Source: an uncultured Lachnospiraceae bacterium
Lineage (GTDB): Bacteria; Bacillota; Clostridia; Lachnospirales; Lachnospiraceae
Direction of reading: 5' to 3'
NCBI GenBank assembly: GCA_946182825.1
Contig: CAMGZH010000028.1
Location: forward strand, 1 to 32,598
DNA length: 32,598 bases
Within the stretch, counting starts at the first letter, position 1. Every line of letters begins with the position of its first letter. The translations under genes were made by a program, and so were the position numbers. The notes under the pieces are model-generated. The model was not told the DNA's origin. It did no database searches and worked only from the letters and a program-made list of their open reading frames with translations. This document shows positions 24,240 to 32,510 of this stretch, one piece after another.

Positions 24240-25130
24240 ATGTTGCAAGACGATAGTATGACCTGTACACAGGCTCATTCGGATCCATCCCTGTCTCTGG
24301 ATTATTGCGGACTGGAGCACTGCAAGAGCGGGCACAGGTACGGGCCTTTGGTCCGGAGTCTTTTCGTTCTTCATGTGGTGATTTCAGGCAAAGGAAAATT
24401 TGTCCACCGGGGCAGGACATGGGAACTGTCCGGGGGGAGTATGTTTCTGCTGCCGCCGGGAGAGGAGACTTTGTATATGGCGGATGAAAAGGATCCCTGG
24501 TATTACTGCTGGATCGGTTTTCGGGGAGAACTGGCGAATGGGATTCTGCGTCGGATCGGTTTTTCTTCGGAGAGACCGGTGGTTACGGTTCGGGAAACAG
24601 AGCCTTTGGAGCAGGGCATTCGGGCTTTGATCCGGTATCCTGAGATGAAAGCGGAAGATGCCCTGATGCGGCAGGGGTTGCTATATCAGCTGTTTGCAGA
24701 AATGGTCCGTCTCTGCAACCGGTCGGAGGGAGCTGTTGGGCTGACAGAGGAGGTCTCTTACAGTGCCTATGCCCTTACCTATTTTCGCAATCATTTCCGC
24801 GAGAAGATCCGCATTGCACAGGTAGCAGAGAAGATCGGGATTTCCCGGAGTTATCTGATGCGGATCGTGAAGGAGGAGACGGGGGTCAGTCCCCAGGAGT
24901 ACCTGATCCGGCTTCGCATGACCCATGGGGTGCATTATCTTCTTCACACCAATCTGGATATACAGGAGGTGGCAAGAAACTGTGGCTATGAAGACGGTCT
25001 TGCCTTTTCTAAGGCTTTTAAAAGCCGTTTCGGAATGAATCCGACGGATTTTCGCAATATAAAAGATGACCAAAGGATCGAGGAACTTTTGCAACATTTT
25101 TCCATACAGAGAACACTTGATACCATGTAA
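24240..25130 (+). CDS. AraC-family transcriptional regulator
   Basis: A sugar-responsive activator. The ATG at 24240 has AGGAGGAGGG ahead; an upstream in-frame ATG overlaps the HAD gene and lacks a site. Residues 35-110 form a cupin ligand-binding domain (HVVISGKGKFVHRGRTWELSGGSMFLLPPGEE, WYYCWIGFRG). The C-terminal 100 residues carry both AraC helix-turn-helix motifs: IRIAQVAEKIGISRSYLMRIVKEETGVSPQEYL, then LDIQEVARNCGYEDGLAFSKAFKSRFGMNPTDFR. The first HTH start is slightly unusual, but the family signature is complete. Position 60 bases before the GH36 gene suggests that it controls it. Confidence 0.93.
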   Translation: MLQDDSMTCTQAHSDPSLSLDYCGLEHCKSGHRYGPLVRSLFVLHVVISGKGKFVHRGRTWELSGGSMFLLPPGEETLYMADEKDPWYYCWIGFRGELANGILRRIGFSSERPVVTVRETEPLEQGIRALIRYPEMKAEDALMRQGLLYQLFAEMVRLCNRSEGAVGLTEEVSYSAYALTYFRNHFREKIRIAQVAEKIGISRSYLMRIVKEETGVSPQEYLIRLRMTHGVHYLLHTNLDIQEVARNCGYEDGLAFSKAFKSRFGMNPTDFRNIKDDQRIEELLQHFSIQRTLDTM

Positions 25131-25190
25131 GCCGGCAGGGTTTTCACATAAAATGCGGGTAGAATCACACAGGATAGAGGAGAACTACTT

Positions 25191-27383
25191 ATGGGTATTA
25201 CGTTTTATAAGAAGAATCGATTATTCACACTGGAGACGGAGCACACAAGCTATCAAATGATGGTGGATGGGCATGACCGTCTGCTTCATCTGTACTATGG
25301 TCCTCTGCTTAAGGGGTCTGCAGAATTTCTGGTGACGTATCAGGACCGGGGCTTTTCTGCGAATCCCTATGATGCGGGCGAAGACCGTACCTACTCGTTG
25401 GATGCCCTGCCACAGGAGTATCCTACCACCGGAACCGGCGACTTCCGTAGCCCGGCTCTGACGGTTGTGGATGACCGGGGGGTGATGGGATGTGATCTGA
25501 AATACAAGGAACATAAGATCCTTTCCGGGAAGTATGCCCTTGCCGGCCTTCCGGCCGTCTACGATGAGAATGGCGCATCCGGTAGCAGTTCTCTTGTGAT
25601 CACTCTGGAAGATCCCAATGTCGGAATTGAAGTGGATCTGTACTACGGTGTTTTACCGCAGAAGGATGTGATCACCAGAAGTGCGGTGATCCGTAATGTA
25701 AGTGCAGAAACGGTTACCGTGGAAAAGGCACTGTCCGCCAATCTGGACTTTGTGACCGGTGACTTTGATCTGATCACCTTCTACGGCCGCCATGGCATGG
25801 AGCGAAACTTTGACCGCCAGCCGTTGACCCATCGGGAGATTCGGGTGGGTAGCAGAAGAGGTGCTTCTTCGCATCAGTATCATCCGCTGGCGATCCTGGC
25901 AGAGCATGAAACAACGGAGACCGCCGGAGGCTGTTATGGTCTTTCCTTCGTGTACAGCGGAGGCTTTGTGTGCTCGACTGAGAAGGATCAGTATGACCAG
26001 GTTCGGTTCCAGATGGGGCTGGCAGAGTATGGTCTTTCCTATCCGTTGAGGCAGGGAGAGGAACTGATCGCACCAGAAGTGATGATGAGTTACAGCTGCA
26101 CCGGTTTAAGACAGCTGTCCTGGAATCTTTCGGATACCGTCAGAGATCATGTGATCCGCGGACCATGGCAGCATAAGATCCGCCCGGTACTTCTGAACAG
26201 TTGGGAAGCCTTCTACATGGATTTCAATGGAGAAAAGCTTCGGGGGCTTGCCGATGAGGCGAAGGATCTGGGAATGGATATGCTGGTTCTGGATGATGGA
26301 TGGTTCGGCCATCGTGATGATGACAGTTCCAGCCTCGGAGACTGGACGGTTTGGGAAGAGAAGCTGGGTGGCCCTCTTCGCGAACTGGTGGATTATGTCC
26401 ATCAGAAGGGACTGCTCTTTGGACTCTGGTTTGAGCCGGAGATGATCAGCGAGGACAGTGATCTGTACCGTGAGCACCCGGATTATGCTCTTGAGATCCC
26501 GGGCAGAAAGCCGGTTCGTGGTCGTTATCAGCTGGTACTGGATTTCTCTCGCAAAGAAGTGGTGGACACGGTCTACGAGCAGATTTGTAAGGTGATCCGC
26601 GAGAATGCAGTGGACTATGTGAAATGGGATTACAACCGCAGTATCATTGATATTTTCTCTTCCGGGAGCAGCTGCCAGGGTAAGGTTCTCTACGATTACA
26701 TCTTAGGGCTCTACGACTTCCTGGAGCGCCTGCATCAGGATTTCCCGGAGCTTCTGATCGAAGGCTGCAGCGGTGGCGGTGGTCGTTTTGATGCCGGAAT
26801 GCTCTACTACACACCGCAGATCTGGTGCAGTGACAACACCGATGCCATGGACCGGTTGAAGATCCAGTACGGTACGTCCTTCGGTTATCCGGCTATGAGC
26901 ATGGGCGCCCATGTCTCTGTCTCTCCCAACGAGCAGTGTGGTCGTGAGGTATCCTTAAAGACGCGTTCTCTCGTAGCAATGGCGGGAACCTATGGATATG
27001 AGTTGGATCCGGGCAGAATGGATGAAGAGGAAAAGGCGCAGGTTCGTTTGGAGGTGGCTCACCAGAAAGCGCTGGCACCGCTGATCTTAAATGGCCGCTA
27101 TTACCGCCTGAGTGATCCTTTTACAGCTCCTGTAACAGCCTGGGGCTTTGTGTCCGATGACCGGGAGGAGGCACTTTTTGCCGCTGTGGTTATGGATGTT
27201 CACTGCAATATGCCTACCAATTATGTACGGTTTGCAGGTCTTACGCCCCATGCCTTCTATCGGAACGAGGAAGATGGCAAGGTCTATGCGGCGGATGCGC
27301 TGATGGCAGTGGGTATGCCACTTCCATTCCAGACCGGTACATACAAAGGATATGAGTGGCATTTGCGCAGATGTGAGGAATAA
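25191..27383 (+). CDS. Alpha-galactosidase, GH36
   Basis: Releases galactose from melibiose, raffinose and similar plant oligosaccharides. No signal peptide is seen, so it acts inside the cell. The 730 residues fit the bacterial homotetrameric type: an N-terminal beta-supersandwich domain (1-320), the barrel with LLNSWEAFYMDFN, VLDDGWFGHRDDD and FGLWFEPEM, nucleophile Asp480 in VKWDYNRS, GCSGGGGRFD, and the acid/base Asp in WCSDNTDAMDR (about 548). A beta C-terminal domain closes it. The start at 25191 has GAGGAG upstream. The AraC gene precedes it. No sugar transporter lies in the window, so uptake must be encoded elsewhere. Confidence 0.96.
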   Translation: MGITFYKKNRLFTLETEHTSYQMMVDGHDRLLHLYYGPLLKGSAEFLVTYQDRGFSANPYDAGEDRTYSLDALPQEYPTTGTGDFRSPALTVVDDRGVMGCDLKYKEHKILSGKYALAGLPAVYDENGASGSSSLVITLEDPNVGIEVDLYYGVLPQKDVITRSAVIRNVSAETVTVEKALSANLDFVTGDFDLITFYGRHGMERNFDRQPLTHREIRVGSRRGASSHQYHPLAILAEHETTETAGGCYGLSFVYSGGFVCSTEKDQYDQVRFQMGLAEYGLSYPLRQGEELIAPEVMMSYSCTGLRQLSWNLSDTVRDHVIRGPWQHKIRPVLLNSWEAFYMDFNGEKLRGLADEAKDLGMDMLVLDDGWFGHRDDDSSSLGDWTVWEEKLGGPLRELVDYVHQKGLLFGLWFEPEMISEDSDLYREHPDYALEIPGRKPVRGRYQLVLDFSRKEVVDTVYEQICKVIRENAVDYVKWDYNRSIIDIFSSGSSCQGKVLYDYILGLYDFLERLHQDFPELLIEGCSGGGGRFDAGMLYYTPQIWCSDNTDAMDRLKIQYGTSFGYPAMSMGAHVSVSPNEQCGREVSLKTRSLVAMAGTYGYELDPGRMDEEEKAQVRLEVAHQKALAPLILNGRYYRLSDPFTAPVTAWGFVSDDREEALFAAVVMDVHCNMPTNYVRFAGLTPHAFYRNEEDGKVYAADALMAVGMPLPFQTGTYKGYEWHLRRCEE

Positions 27384-27423
27384 GGAAAAGACACGAGGCT
27401 TTGTAAAACGACAAAAAACTTCA

Positions 27424-28002
27424 TTGTATAATTGTCAGATATCGATACGACTTGTATACAGATACAGTGAAGAAGAACAGAACTTTCTGGAAAACAGTCC
27501 CATTCCTTTTGGAGTTTATCAGTTTATCAATAAGCGTGTGGTGACGGTGGCTCTTTCCAGGGGCTTTATTGAGATGGCCGGTTATTCGGACATGACCAGA
27601 GAAGAAGTCTATGATCTGATGAACAATAATATGTATCAGGACACGCATCCGGATGACCTTTCGGTGATCAACGATACCCTTGGGCATGAAGCAGGAGATA
27701 AGTGCATCTGCGAGGCTTGCAATATCATTTGCCGGGTCTTTAAGCGGAGTCCGGTCTACCGCGTAGGCGGAGATGAGTTTGTGGTTATTTCTCAGGATGA
27801 GGATTACGAGCATACCGAGGAACTTGTGGATGTCATCGCCGGACACAACGAAGAAGCCCGGATCAACGGTGGAATTATGATCGCCTGTGGCATGGCGAAA
27901 TTCGAAGATGATGCAGATGTGGTTTCCGTATTCAACCGTGCGGATAAGCAGATGTACGAGAATAAAAAGTTCCTGAAAGAAAAAAAGAAAGGGAAACAAT
28001 AA
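27424..28002 (+). pseudogene. PAS-GGDEF diguanylate cyclase with internal deletion
   Basis: The frame ends at TAA 28000-28002. The first half is a PAS domain (NFLENSPIPFGVYQFINKRVVTVALS, then GYSDMTREEVYDLMNN, HPDDL). It is joined directly to the middle of a GGDEF domain (VINDTLGHEAGDKCICEAC, then intact VYRVGGDEFVVIS). The normal PAS end and the first part of GGDEF, with its LTGLxNR motif and the first metal-binding Asp, are missing. The join is at about 27660 and stays in frame. No ATG with a ribosome binding site opens the gene; an in-frame ATG at 27352 lies inside the alpha-galactosidase gene and a TTG at 27424 is weak. The product should not make cyclic-di-GMP. An in-frame deletion is my inference. 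Confidence 0.7.
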
Positions 28003-28018
28003 AAATTTAAAAAATGTA

Positions 28019-28047
28019 TTGACATCACGCTTGATATAGTGCATAAT
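28019..28047 (+). promoter_or_regulatory. Promoter of tRNA-Leu
   Basis: TTGACA (28019-28024) and CATAAT (28042-28047) with exactly 17 bases between, 30 bases ahead of the tRNA. Confidence 0.8.
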
Positions 28048-28077
28048 AACATTCGTTGCGCGACATATAGAGCGTGA

Positions 28078-28161
28078 GCGGAAGTGTCGGAACTGGCAGA
28101 CGAGCAAGACTAAGGATCTTGTGGCAGCGATGTCGTGTGGGTTCAAGTCCCATCTTCCGCA
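28078..28161 (+). tRNA. tRNA-Leu (anticodon TAA)
   Basis: An 84-nt class II tRNA. Acceptor GCGGAAG/CTTCCGC, discriminator A. The anticodon stem CAAGA/TCTTG holds the loop CTAAGGA, giving TAA (Leu, TTA). A long variable arm follows (TGGCAGCGATGTCG), then the T arm GGGTTCAAGTCCC. CCA is not encoded. An integrase gene ends 88 bases further on and points towards it, so its 3' end is the likely integration site. Confidence 0.95.
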
Positions 28162-28178
28162 TTAAGATTTTTTTGGTG

Positions 28179-28218
28179 AAACCCTTGAAAGTATTGGCTT
28201 TCAGGGGTTTTGCTTTTT
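28179..28218 (+). terminator. Rho-independent terminator of tRNA-Leu
   Basis: AAACCCTTGAAAG pairs with CTTTCAGGGGTTT around TATTGG, followed by TGCTTTTTT. Confidence 0.8.
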
Positions 28219-28248
28219 TAATGAAAAGTGGTTGACCCCGGTTGACCC

Positions 28249-29613
28249 CTACGAAACCCTTGATATTCCTGCGTTTTCGTTAAAAGCGTCCCAAATGTCA
28301 CCAATCTCATTAAGGTATTCTTTGTCTCTTGAAAAGGTGTAATTCTCTAGATTTGTCTTTACAGAATGTCCAAGTATTCTGGCACGTTCAGCCGGATTCA
28401 ATCCCATAGGTATTAATACATAAGAGTTGAGTGCGATTCTGAAAGCATGATTGTTGCTAAGACCAAGTCCGAGCTTTTCTATGCAAATCTTATAAAGACT
28501 TTCATAGTAGGCTACGGTAGTAGTCCAAGTACCATCTTCTTTGCAGAATACCCATTCGGAATGAATGCCTAAGGCTTCCTGCTTTTTCTTTAGTTCACTT
28601 AAGATGTACTTTACATCCTTTGTAAGAGGAATGTATCGTCCGTTCTTGCTATCGCCCTTCTCATTCTTTGTGGTTGGGTTGTAGTAATATTCTTTACCGT
28701 TTTCGGTGATATGATCATTCTGTTGAGAATGGATATGTATCATCTTGTCGGTAATGTCTTCCCAACGCAGAGAAGGTATCTCTCCCTGCCTTACTCCTGT
28801 ATGTGAGGAAAATAGTATGGCGTATCCGTTTACATCGTATTTGAGCGTGTTAACGCGCTTCCAAAGGTATGTACGGATTCGTTCTATCTCGTGAGGCTGA
28901 AAAGCTTTCTCCTCAGGTCTGTCATTGCCCACGTTGCAGTTTCTGATGAAAGGTGTATTGTCCTCCGGAATGATATTGCGTTGGATAATTCCGTGATCAT
29001 CACTTGCAGCATATCGGAAAGCCAGATTTAATACTCCTTTGAACTTGTAAAACCGCTTCTTGGTCAGATGCATTGTCTGAGTGATAACCTGCATGTACTC
29101 CATAAGTTCCGCCTTTGTCATATAGCGGATGTCCTTGGAACCGAACTCATCTGTGATAAAAGCTTTATATGAACTTTCATAATCACGGATGGTCTTTTCC
29201 TTCGGAGCCTCGGTTCTTACCTTTTCATCAAGTGCCAACTCAAAGAGTGACTTAAAGGAATAATCATTTAAGATATCTCCGCCAAAGTAATAAGCGTATA
29301 ACTTTTCGATTAGTCCTTCGTAAGAGTAAGAACGTGGAACAGAGTTATCGTTCTTAAGCCTCGTCTGATAGTAAGTCTTTTCTTTCCCTCGTTTCTTGAG
29401 AGTGCCGGTCTGGATAGCATTATCGTGAACCAATAATACTTTTTGCTCTATTAATTTAAACTGCTTCTTAGTCATTTCGTCTAAATACGTAGAGCCGGCT
29501 TCTGTAAGTGTACCTTCATCTTTGGATTTTTTCAAGGCGGCGATCTGCATTCTCAACTGCTGAAGCTCAATACTAAGATCATCGCCAGCCGGTTTTGTTA
29601 GGTCTTTGTTCAT
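28249..29613 (-). CDS. Tyrosine recombinase (element integrase)
   Basis: Site-specific recombinase that integrates and excises a mobile element, here by position at tRNA-Leu. The ATG at 29613 is preceded by AAGGAGGTGATC, a full anti-anti-SD match; an in-frame ATG upstream lacks a site. 454 residues: a coiled-coil-like N-terminus (15-60), an SAM-like core-binding domain (about 100-210: TIRDYESSYKAFI, RFYKFKGVLNLAFRYA), and the catalytic domain with Arg275 in HTGVRQGEIPSLRW, His389-x-x-Arg392 in NNHAFRIALNSY, His416 in ILGHS and nucleophile Tyr425 in NLENYTF. All catalytic residues are present. The gene reads towards the tRNA, as in many integrated elements. Its left neighbours are remnants, so the element appears largely lost. 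Confidence 0.92.
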   Translation of the reverse strand: MNKDLTKPAGDDLSIELQQLRMQIAALKKSKDEGTLTEAGSTYLDEMTKKQFKLIEQKVLLVHDNAIQTGTLKKRGKEKTYYQTRLKNDNSVPRSYSYEGLIEKLYAYYFGGDILNDYSFKSLFELALDEKVRTEAPKEKTIRDYESSYKAFITDEFGSKDIRYMTKAELMEYMQVITQTMHLTKKRFYKFKGVLNLAFRYAASDDHGIIQRNIIPEDNTPFIRNCNVGNDRPEEKAFQPHEIERIRTYLWKRVNTLKYDVNGYAILFSSHTGVRQGEIPSLRWEDITDKMIHIHSQQNDHITENGKEYYYNPTTKNEKGDSKNGRYIPLTKDVKYILSELKKKQEALGIHSEWVFCKEDGTWTTTVAYYESLYKICIEKLGLGLSNNHAFRIALNSYVLIPMGLNPAERARILGHSVKTNLENYTFSRDKEYLNEIGDIWDAFNENAGISRVS

Positions 29614-29673
29614 GCAGATCACCTCCTTCCTTTTCTTAAAACTCGTCCAACAATTCCAAATACCAATATTCAC

Positions 29674-30079
29674 TTGTCAAGGTGCTTTACTTTTGCTTCT
29701 GTTAAGTATGTGGGACACATAAGCCTCTAATCCGAAAAAATTTTTGAAAAATAAAAATTTCTTTGTAATACATTTGGGGTGCTTTCGGTCCCATTACTAA
29801 ACCGGGAAGAAAAAATTTTTTTATCCCTTTACTAATACATTTGGGTCACAGAATGTCTCATTACTAAATCAAGGCAAAAATTTTTTCTTTCTACCTACTA
29901 TTTGGAACGAGTCAGAACTGATTACTAAAATTTTTTCAAAAAAAATCCTCCAAGAAGATTTCTTCCTGAAGGATTTGCTTTCGCAGGCGTTTAAGCTGCA
30001 ATTTTTATTCTGTTTTTATCATGGTACCATTCCTACCCCCTAGCCCCCTTCCCATCTCCCAGGGGGAACTCTACAAAAA
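29674..30079. repeat. AT-rich gap with four degenerate ~65-bp direct repeats
   Basis: No gene is seen here. Units begin at about 29704, 29766, 29833 and 29896. The core order in units 2-4 is ATTTGGG (or ATTTGGA), about 16 bases, ATTACTAAA, then an A-run joined to a T-run (AAAAATTTTTT). Unit 1 is more diverged. Spacing is about 63-67 bases. They lie behind the integrase start, where arm-type binding sites or a replication/transfer origin would be expected. A minus-strand terminator is at 29936. The rest up to 30079 shows only C-rich sequence. Confidence 0.6.
29936..29976 (-). terminator. Minus-strand terminator
   Basis: On the minus strand AAATCCT (29976-29970) pairs with AGGATTT (29949-29943), with an inner AAGAAATCTT-type pairing, followed by a T-run. 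It ends the small leftward genes that lie to its right. Confidence 0.65.
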
Positions 30080-30397
30080 CTATCTGTGGCGTCTTGGTCT
30101 TACAGTAGTGGCTTCCTGTTGATTTGGCATCTCTCCAATCACCTCTAAATCAGCAATCTTTTCCTGTAGCTCCTTAATCATATCCATAGCTCGGTGATTT
30201 GCTGTGACTTCCGAATAATAATTAAGCATCTCCAAATCCATCCTTTTCCCAACTACCGCCTCAAATTCCGTAGAATCCCAGCCTTCACCAACAACTACAG
30301 AAATGGACTTTATGCCATTCATCCTTGTTGCCGGGATTCCTTCCCAGATTTTGATTGCTTCATCCACTGATTCTATATTCTCATGCATTTCACCCAT
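30080..30397 (-). CDS. Mobile-element hypothetical protein, probably 5'-truncated
   Basis: 105 residues from ATG 30397. The frame stays open upstream to TAG at 30463 inside a palindromic element, and the codons in between read APYAVYECSEFHSMGE, which look like natural protein. The native start is therefore probably lost. Visible features are a helical segment (SVDEAIKIWEGIPATRMNGIKSI), a strand (SVVVGEGW) and a predicted coiled coil (AMDMIKELQEKIADLEV), ending in RPRRHR. The IPxxRMNGI motif occurs in proteins of Firmicutes conjugative elements, but I cannot name the family. It lies behind the integrase on the same strand and fits the remnant of that element. Confidence 0.5.
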   Translation of the reverse strand: MGEMHENIESVDEAIKIWEGIPATRMNGIKSISVVVGEGWDSTEFEAVVGKRMDLEMLNYYSEVTANHRAMDMIKELQEKIADLEVIGEMPNQQEATTVRPRRHR

Positions 30398-30663
30398 AGA
30401 ATGAAATTCACTACACTCATATACTGCATATGGCGCCCTGCTTCGGCCGCTTTTGCGGAGCTAAACGGCCGCGTTGCGTAGCGAGCGGCCAGTATTCTTT
30501 TTTTATTTAATCCTATGTTATTCCTCATAATGATGTTATATCCTTTTATCTTGTATTCCTGATATTCGCCATCCTCATCAATAACCCTTATTTTCATCGG
30601 GGTTATCTTCCCATCACGGGAAGGCTGGCATATAACATCAATGGGTTTTAGTTCTGCTGCCAT
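30373..30663 (-). pseudogene. Small mobile-element protein, C-terminus replaced by a palindromic repeat
   Basis: From ATG 30663 (GAGAGGTGAAGG upstream) the first 50 residues (MAAELKPIDVICQPSRDGKI, then RVIDEDGEYQEYKIKGY) match my memory of small hypothetical proteins in Lachnospiraceae mobile elements, which are usually about 100-120 residues with beta structure throughout. After about residue 52 the sequence changes abruptly to a low-complexity tail encoded by a GC-rich palindrome (RILAARYATRPFSSAKAAEA...). The real C-terminus is missing. The end overlaps the next small gene by 25 bases. Confidence 0.5.
30431..30495. repeat. GC-rich palindromic element inside the small genes
   Basis: GGCCGCT (30445-30451) pairs with AGCGGCC (30484-30490). 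Within lies CGGCCG (30466-30471) and further short complementary pieces. It is far GC-richer than the flanking AT-rich sequence and joins the N-terminal piece of one small gene to the C-terminal piece of another. It looks like a REP/MITE-type insertion. Its boundaries are estimates. Confidence 0.55.
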
Positions 30664-30811
30664 AATACCTTCACCTCTCCTGAAGATATTGCGGAACGTA
30701 TTTTCGATTTTGTAAAGAAGTATAGAATCGCAACATAGGAATAAGCCAACACACATAATAATCTTTTGTTTATTCCGGGGGCCATCTTGTATAGATAATT
30801 CCCTAAATTAT

Positions 30812-30820
30812 TGTTATAAT
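30812..30820 (+). promoter_or_regulatory. Extended -10 promoter of the chemotaxis gene
   Basis: TGTTATAAT (TG-T-TATAAT) about 70 bases before the start. The same extended -10 word stands before the EAL gene at 12697. Confidence 0.55.
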
Positions 30821-30888
30821 TAAAGAGCGAGTTAGCACACTGAGGAATGTGGCTTACATATGACAGATTGTATATGGAGGTACATATA

Positions 30889-32340
30889 ATGAGTAGAGAA
30901 CATTTTATGCGGGCGAACAAGACCGTATATCGGGTCAATGTGATCATCGTAGTGGTTGCCACACTGATGGTATTTCTGGATATGGCCGTACACGGAGTGG
31001 GACCTGCACTGATCGCTGAGTTATTATTCTGCTTGGCGGGATTGGGGATCATGACCTTCGGGTACTTTAAGTTTAAGGACAAAAGACTCGGTGCGGTTTT
31101 GATCATGTTTGGCTCCACGGTGATGTATATCGTGGTGATGCTGATCCAGAATGATATGATGTTTTTCGCATTTGCCGTTCCGGTGATGTTTTCCTGTGTG
31201 ACCTATCTGGACCTGAGGCTCCTCATCGAGGGCCAGGCCATCTTTACCGTGATTCCCCTCATTGTTTTGATCCGGGGAGTGATCGCCACCCATGAACTGA
31301 ACCGAGCACATATCGTGGCGGGATTTATCATCATCCTTACCGGAATTGCTTCCATCGAGAGCATGAAACTCCGTAAAAAGCTGACCATGGAGGATGAAGA
31401 GGAGATCCAAGAGAACGTATCCAAGCAGGAAAAGGCTACGGAACAGATGACGGCGGTAGCCGGGAACATTACAGAGCTTTTTAACGACGCAAAGAATTCC
31501 GTTGAGGAGTTAAAAGAGATCATCACCAATAACCGTGACGGAATGCATGAGATCGCCGGTAGTACGGAAAACACTGCCCAGTCCATTACGGAACAGTCCC
31601 ATATGATCGCCGATATCAACCAGCAGACGGAAGCTGCCGAGGAAAAGAGAAACCAGATGATGGAGGTTTCCGGAGAGACCCAGCAGGCAGTACAAAACGG
31701 TGTTGGTGTGATCCAGGACTTAAGAGCCAAGACAGCCAGCGTGGTAGACTTAAGTCAGGTGACAGTGGATGCCACAAAGGCTTTGACGGAAAAGGTAAAG
31801 AGTGTGGAAAGTATTGTGGATACCATTCTTTCCATTTCCAGCCAGACCAATCTTCTGGCACTAAATGCTTCCATCGAAGCAGCCAGAGCGGGAGAAGCCG
31901 GCAAGGGCTTTGCCGTTGTGGCGGATGAGATCCGGGTACTGGCGGAGCAGACAGCTTCCGCTTCCAACCAGATCACCGAGATCATCGAAGAACTGACTCA
32001 GGATGCGGAAAAAGCCATGGACAGCACCAATGAAGCAGCGGATTCCGTTCGGGATCAGAACGAACTCATCGAGAATACGGCAGAGACCTTCCAGAGGATC
32101 GACGAGAACGTAAACAACCTGATCCAGCGTTCCGATGATATCGGAGACAGCATCAGCGCCATCGGGAGATCCGCAGCGGAGATCAATGAGAGCATTACAA
32201 ATCTTTCCGCCACCAGTGAAGAGGTGGCATCCCTTTCCAGTACGGGAGAGACGGATGCGCAGAATGCGGTGGATCGCTTTGGAGCATTTAATGATGTACT
32301 GAACAATATCTACGAAGAAGCAAGTCGGTTGCAAGCATAA
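30889..32340 (+). CDS. Methyl-accepting chemotaxis protein without a periplasmic domain
   Basis: Signals to CheA/CheW to bias motility. The ATG at 30889 follows GGAGG. Residues 14-155 contain about six helices with very short loops ([50 protein letters not shown] and so on), so the ligand domain seems to be membrane-embedded. No HAMP domain is evident. A long coiled coil starts near 165. The conserved hairpin tip [39 protein letters not shown] identifies the MCP signalling domain. 483 residues. No other chemotaxis gene is in the window. The very long hairpin at 32345 follows the stop. Confidence 0.93.
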   Translation: MSREHFMRANKTVYRVNVIIVVVATLMVFLDMAVHGVGPALIAELLFCLAGLGIMTFGYFKFKDKRLGAVLIMFGSTVMYIVVMLIQNDMMFFAFAVPVMFSCVTYLDLRLLIEGQAIFTVIPLIVLIRGVIATHELNRAHIVAGFIIILTGIASIESMKLRKKLTMEDEEEIQENVSKQEKATEQMTAVAGNITELFNDAKNSVEELKEIITNNRDGMHEIAGSTENTAQSITEQSHMIADINQQTEAAEEKRNQMMEVSGETQQAVQNGVGVIQDLRAKTASVVDLSQVTVDATKALTEKVKSVESIVDTILSISSQTNLLALNASIEAARAGEAGKGFAVVADEIRVLAEQTASASNQITEIIEELTQDAEKAMDSTNEAADSVRDQNELIENTAETFQRIDENVNNLIQRSDDIGDSISAIGRSAAEINESITNLSATSEEVASLSSTGETDAQNAVDRFGAFNDVLNNIYEEASRLQA

Positions 32341-32344
32341 AGAA

Positions 32345-32403
32345 CTGCGGGCAGTGGCAGGGGTGACACCGTCCCCACGGCTCACCCCTGCCACTGCCCG
32401 CAG
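32345..32403. terminator. Very long perfect hairpin after the chemotaxis gene
   Basis: Bases 32345-32366 and 32382-32403 are perfect complements over 22 positions. The 15-base loop contains a further CCGT-CCCC-ACGG mini-stem. A short T-run (CCTTTTTGG) comes about 10 bases later. It can act as a terminator, but its length and high GC content suggest a mobile palindromic element. Confidence 0.65.
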
Positions 32404-32510
32404 CTTCACAGCCTTTTTGGATGCTATTAATTGTCTTATATGATATACTCAAATAAAGTCATCCTCTTTCGATTTATATCAATCTCGGACTGAGAACCAA
32501 AGGAGAAATA

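Noticed and set aside
28141-28161. Search for a second copy of the tRNA-Leu 3' end as the far attachment site
   Set aside because: No convincing copy was found by eye between 28200 and 32598; only short chance matches.
29704-29940. Repeats considered as a CRISPR array
   Set aside because: The repeats are degenerate, the segments between them also resemble each other, and no cas gene is near.
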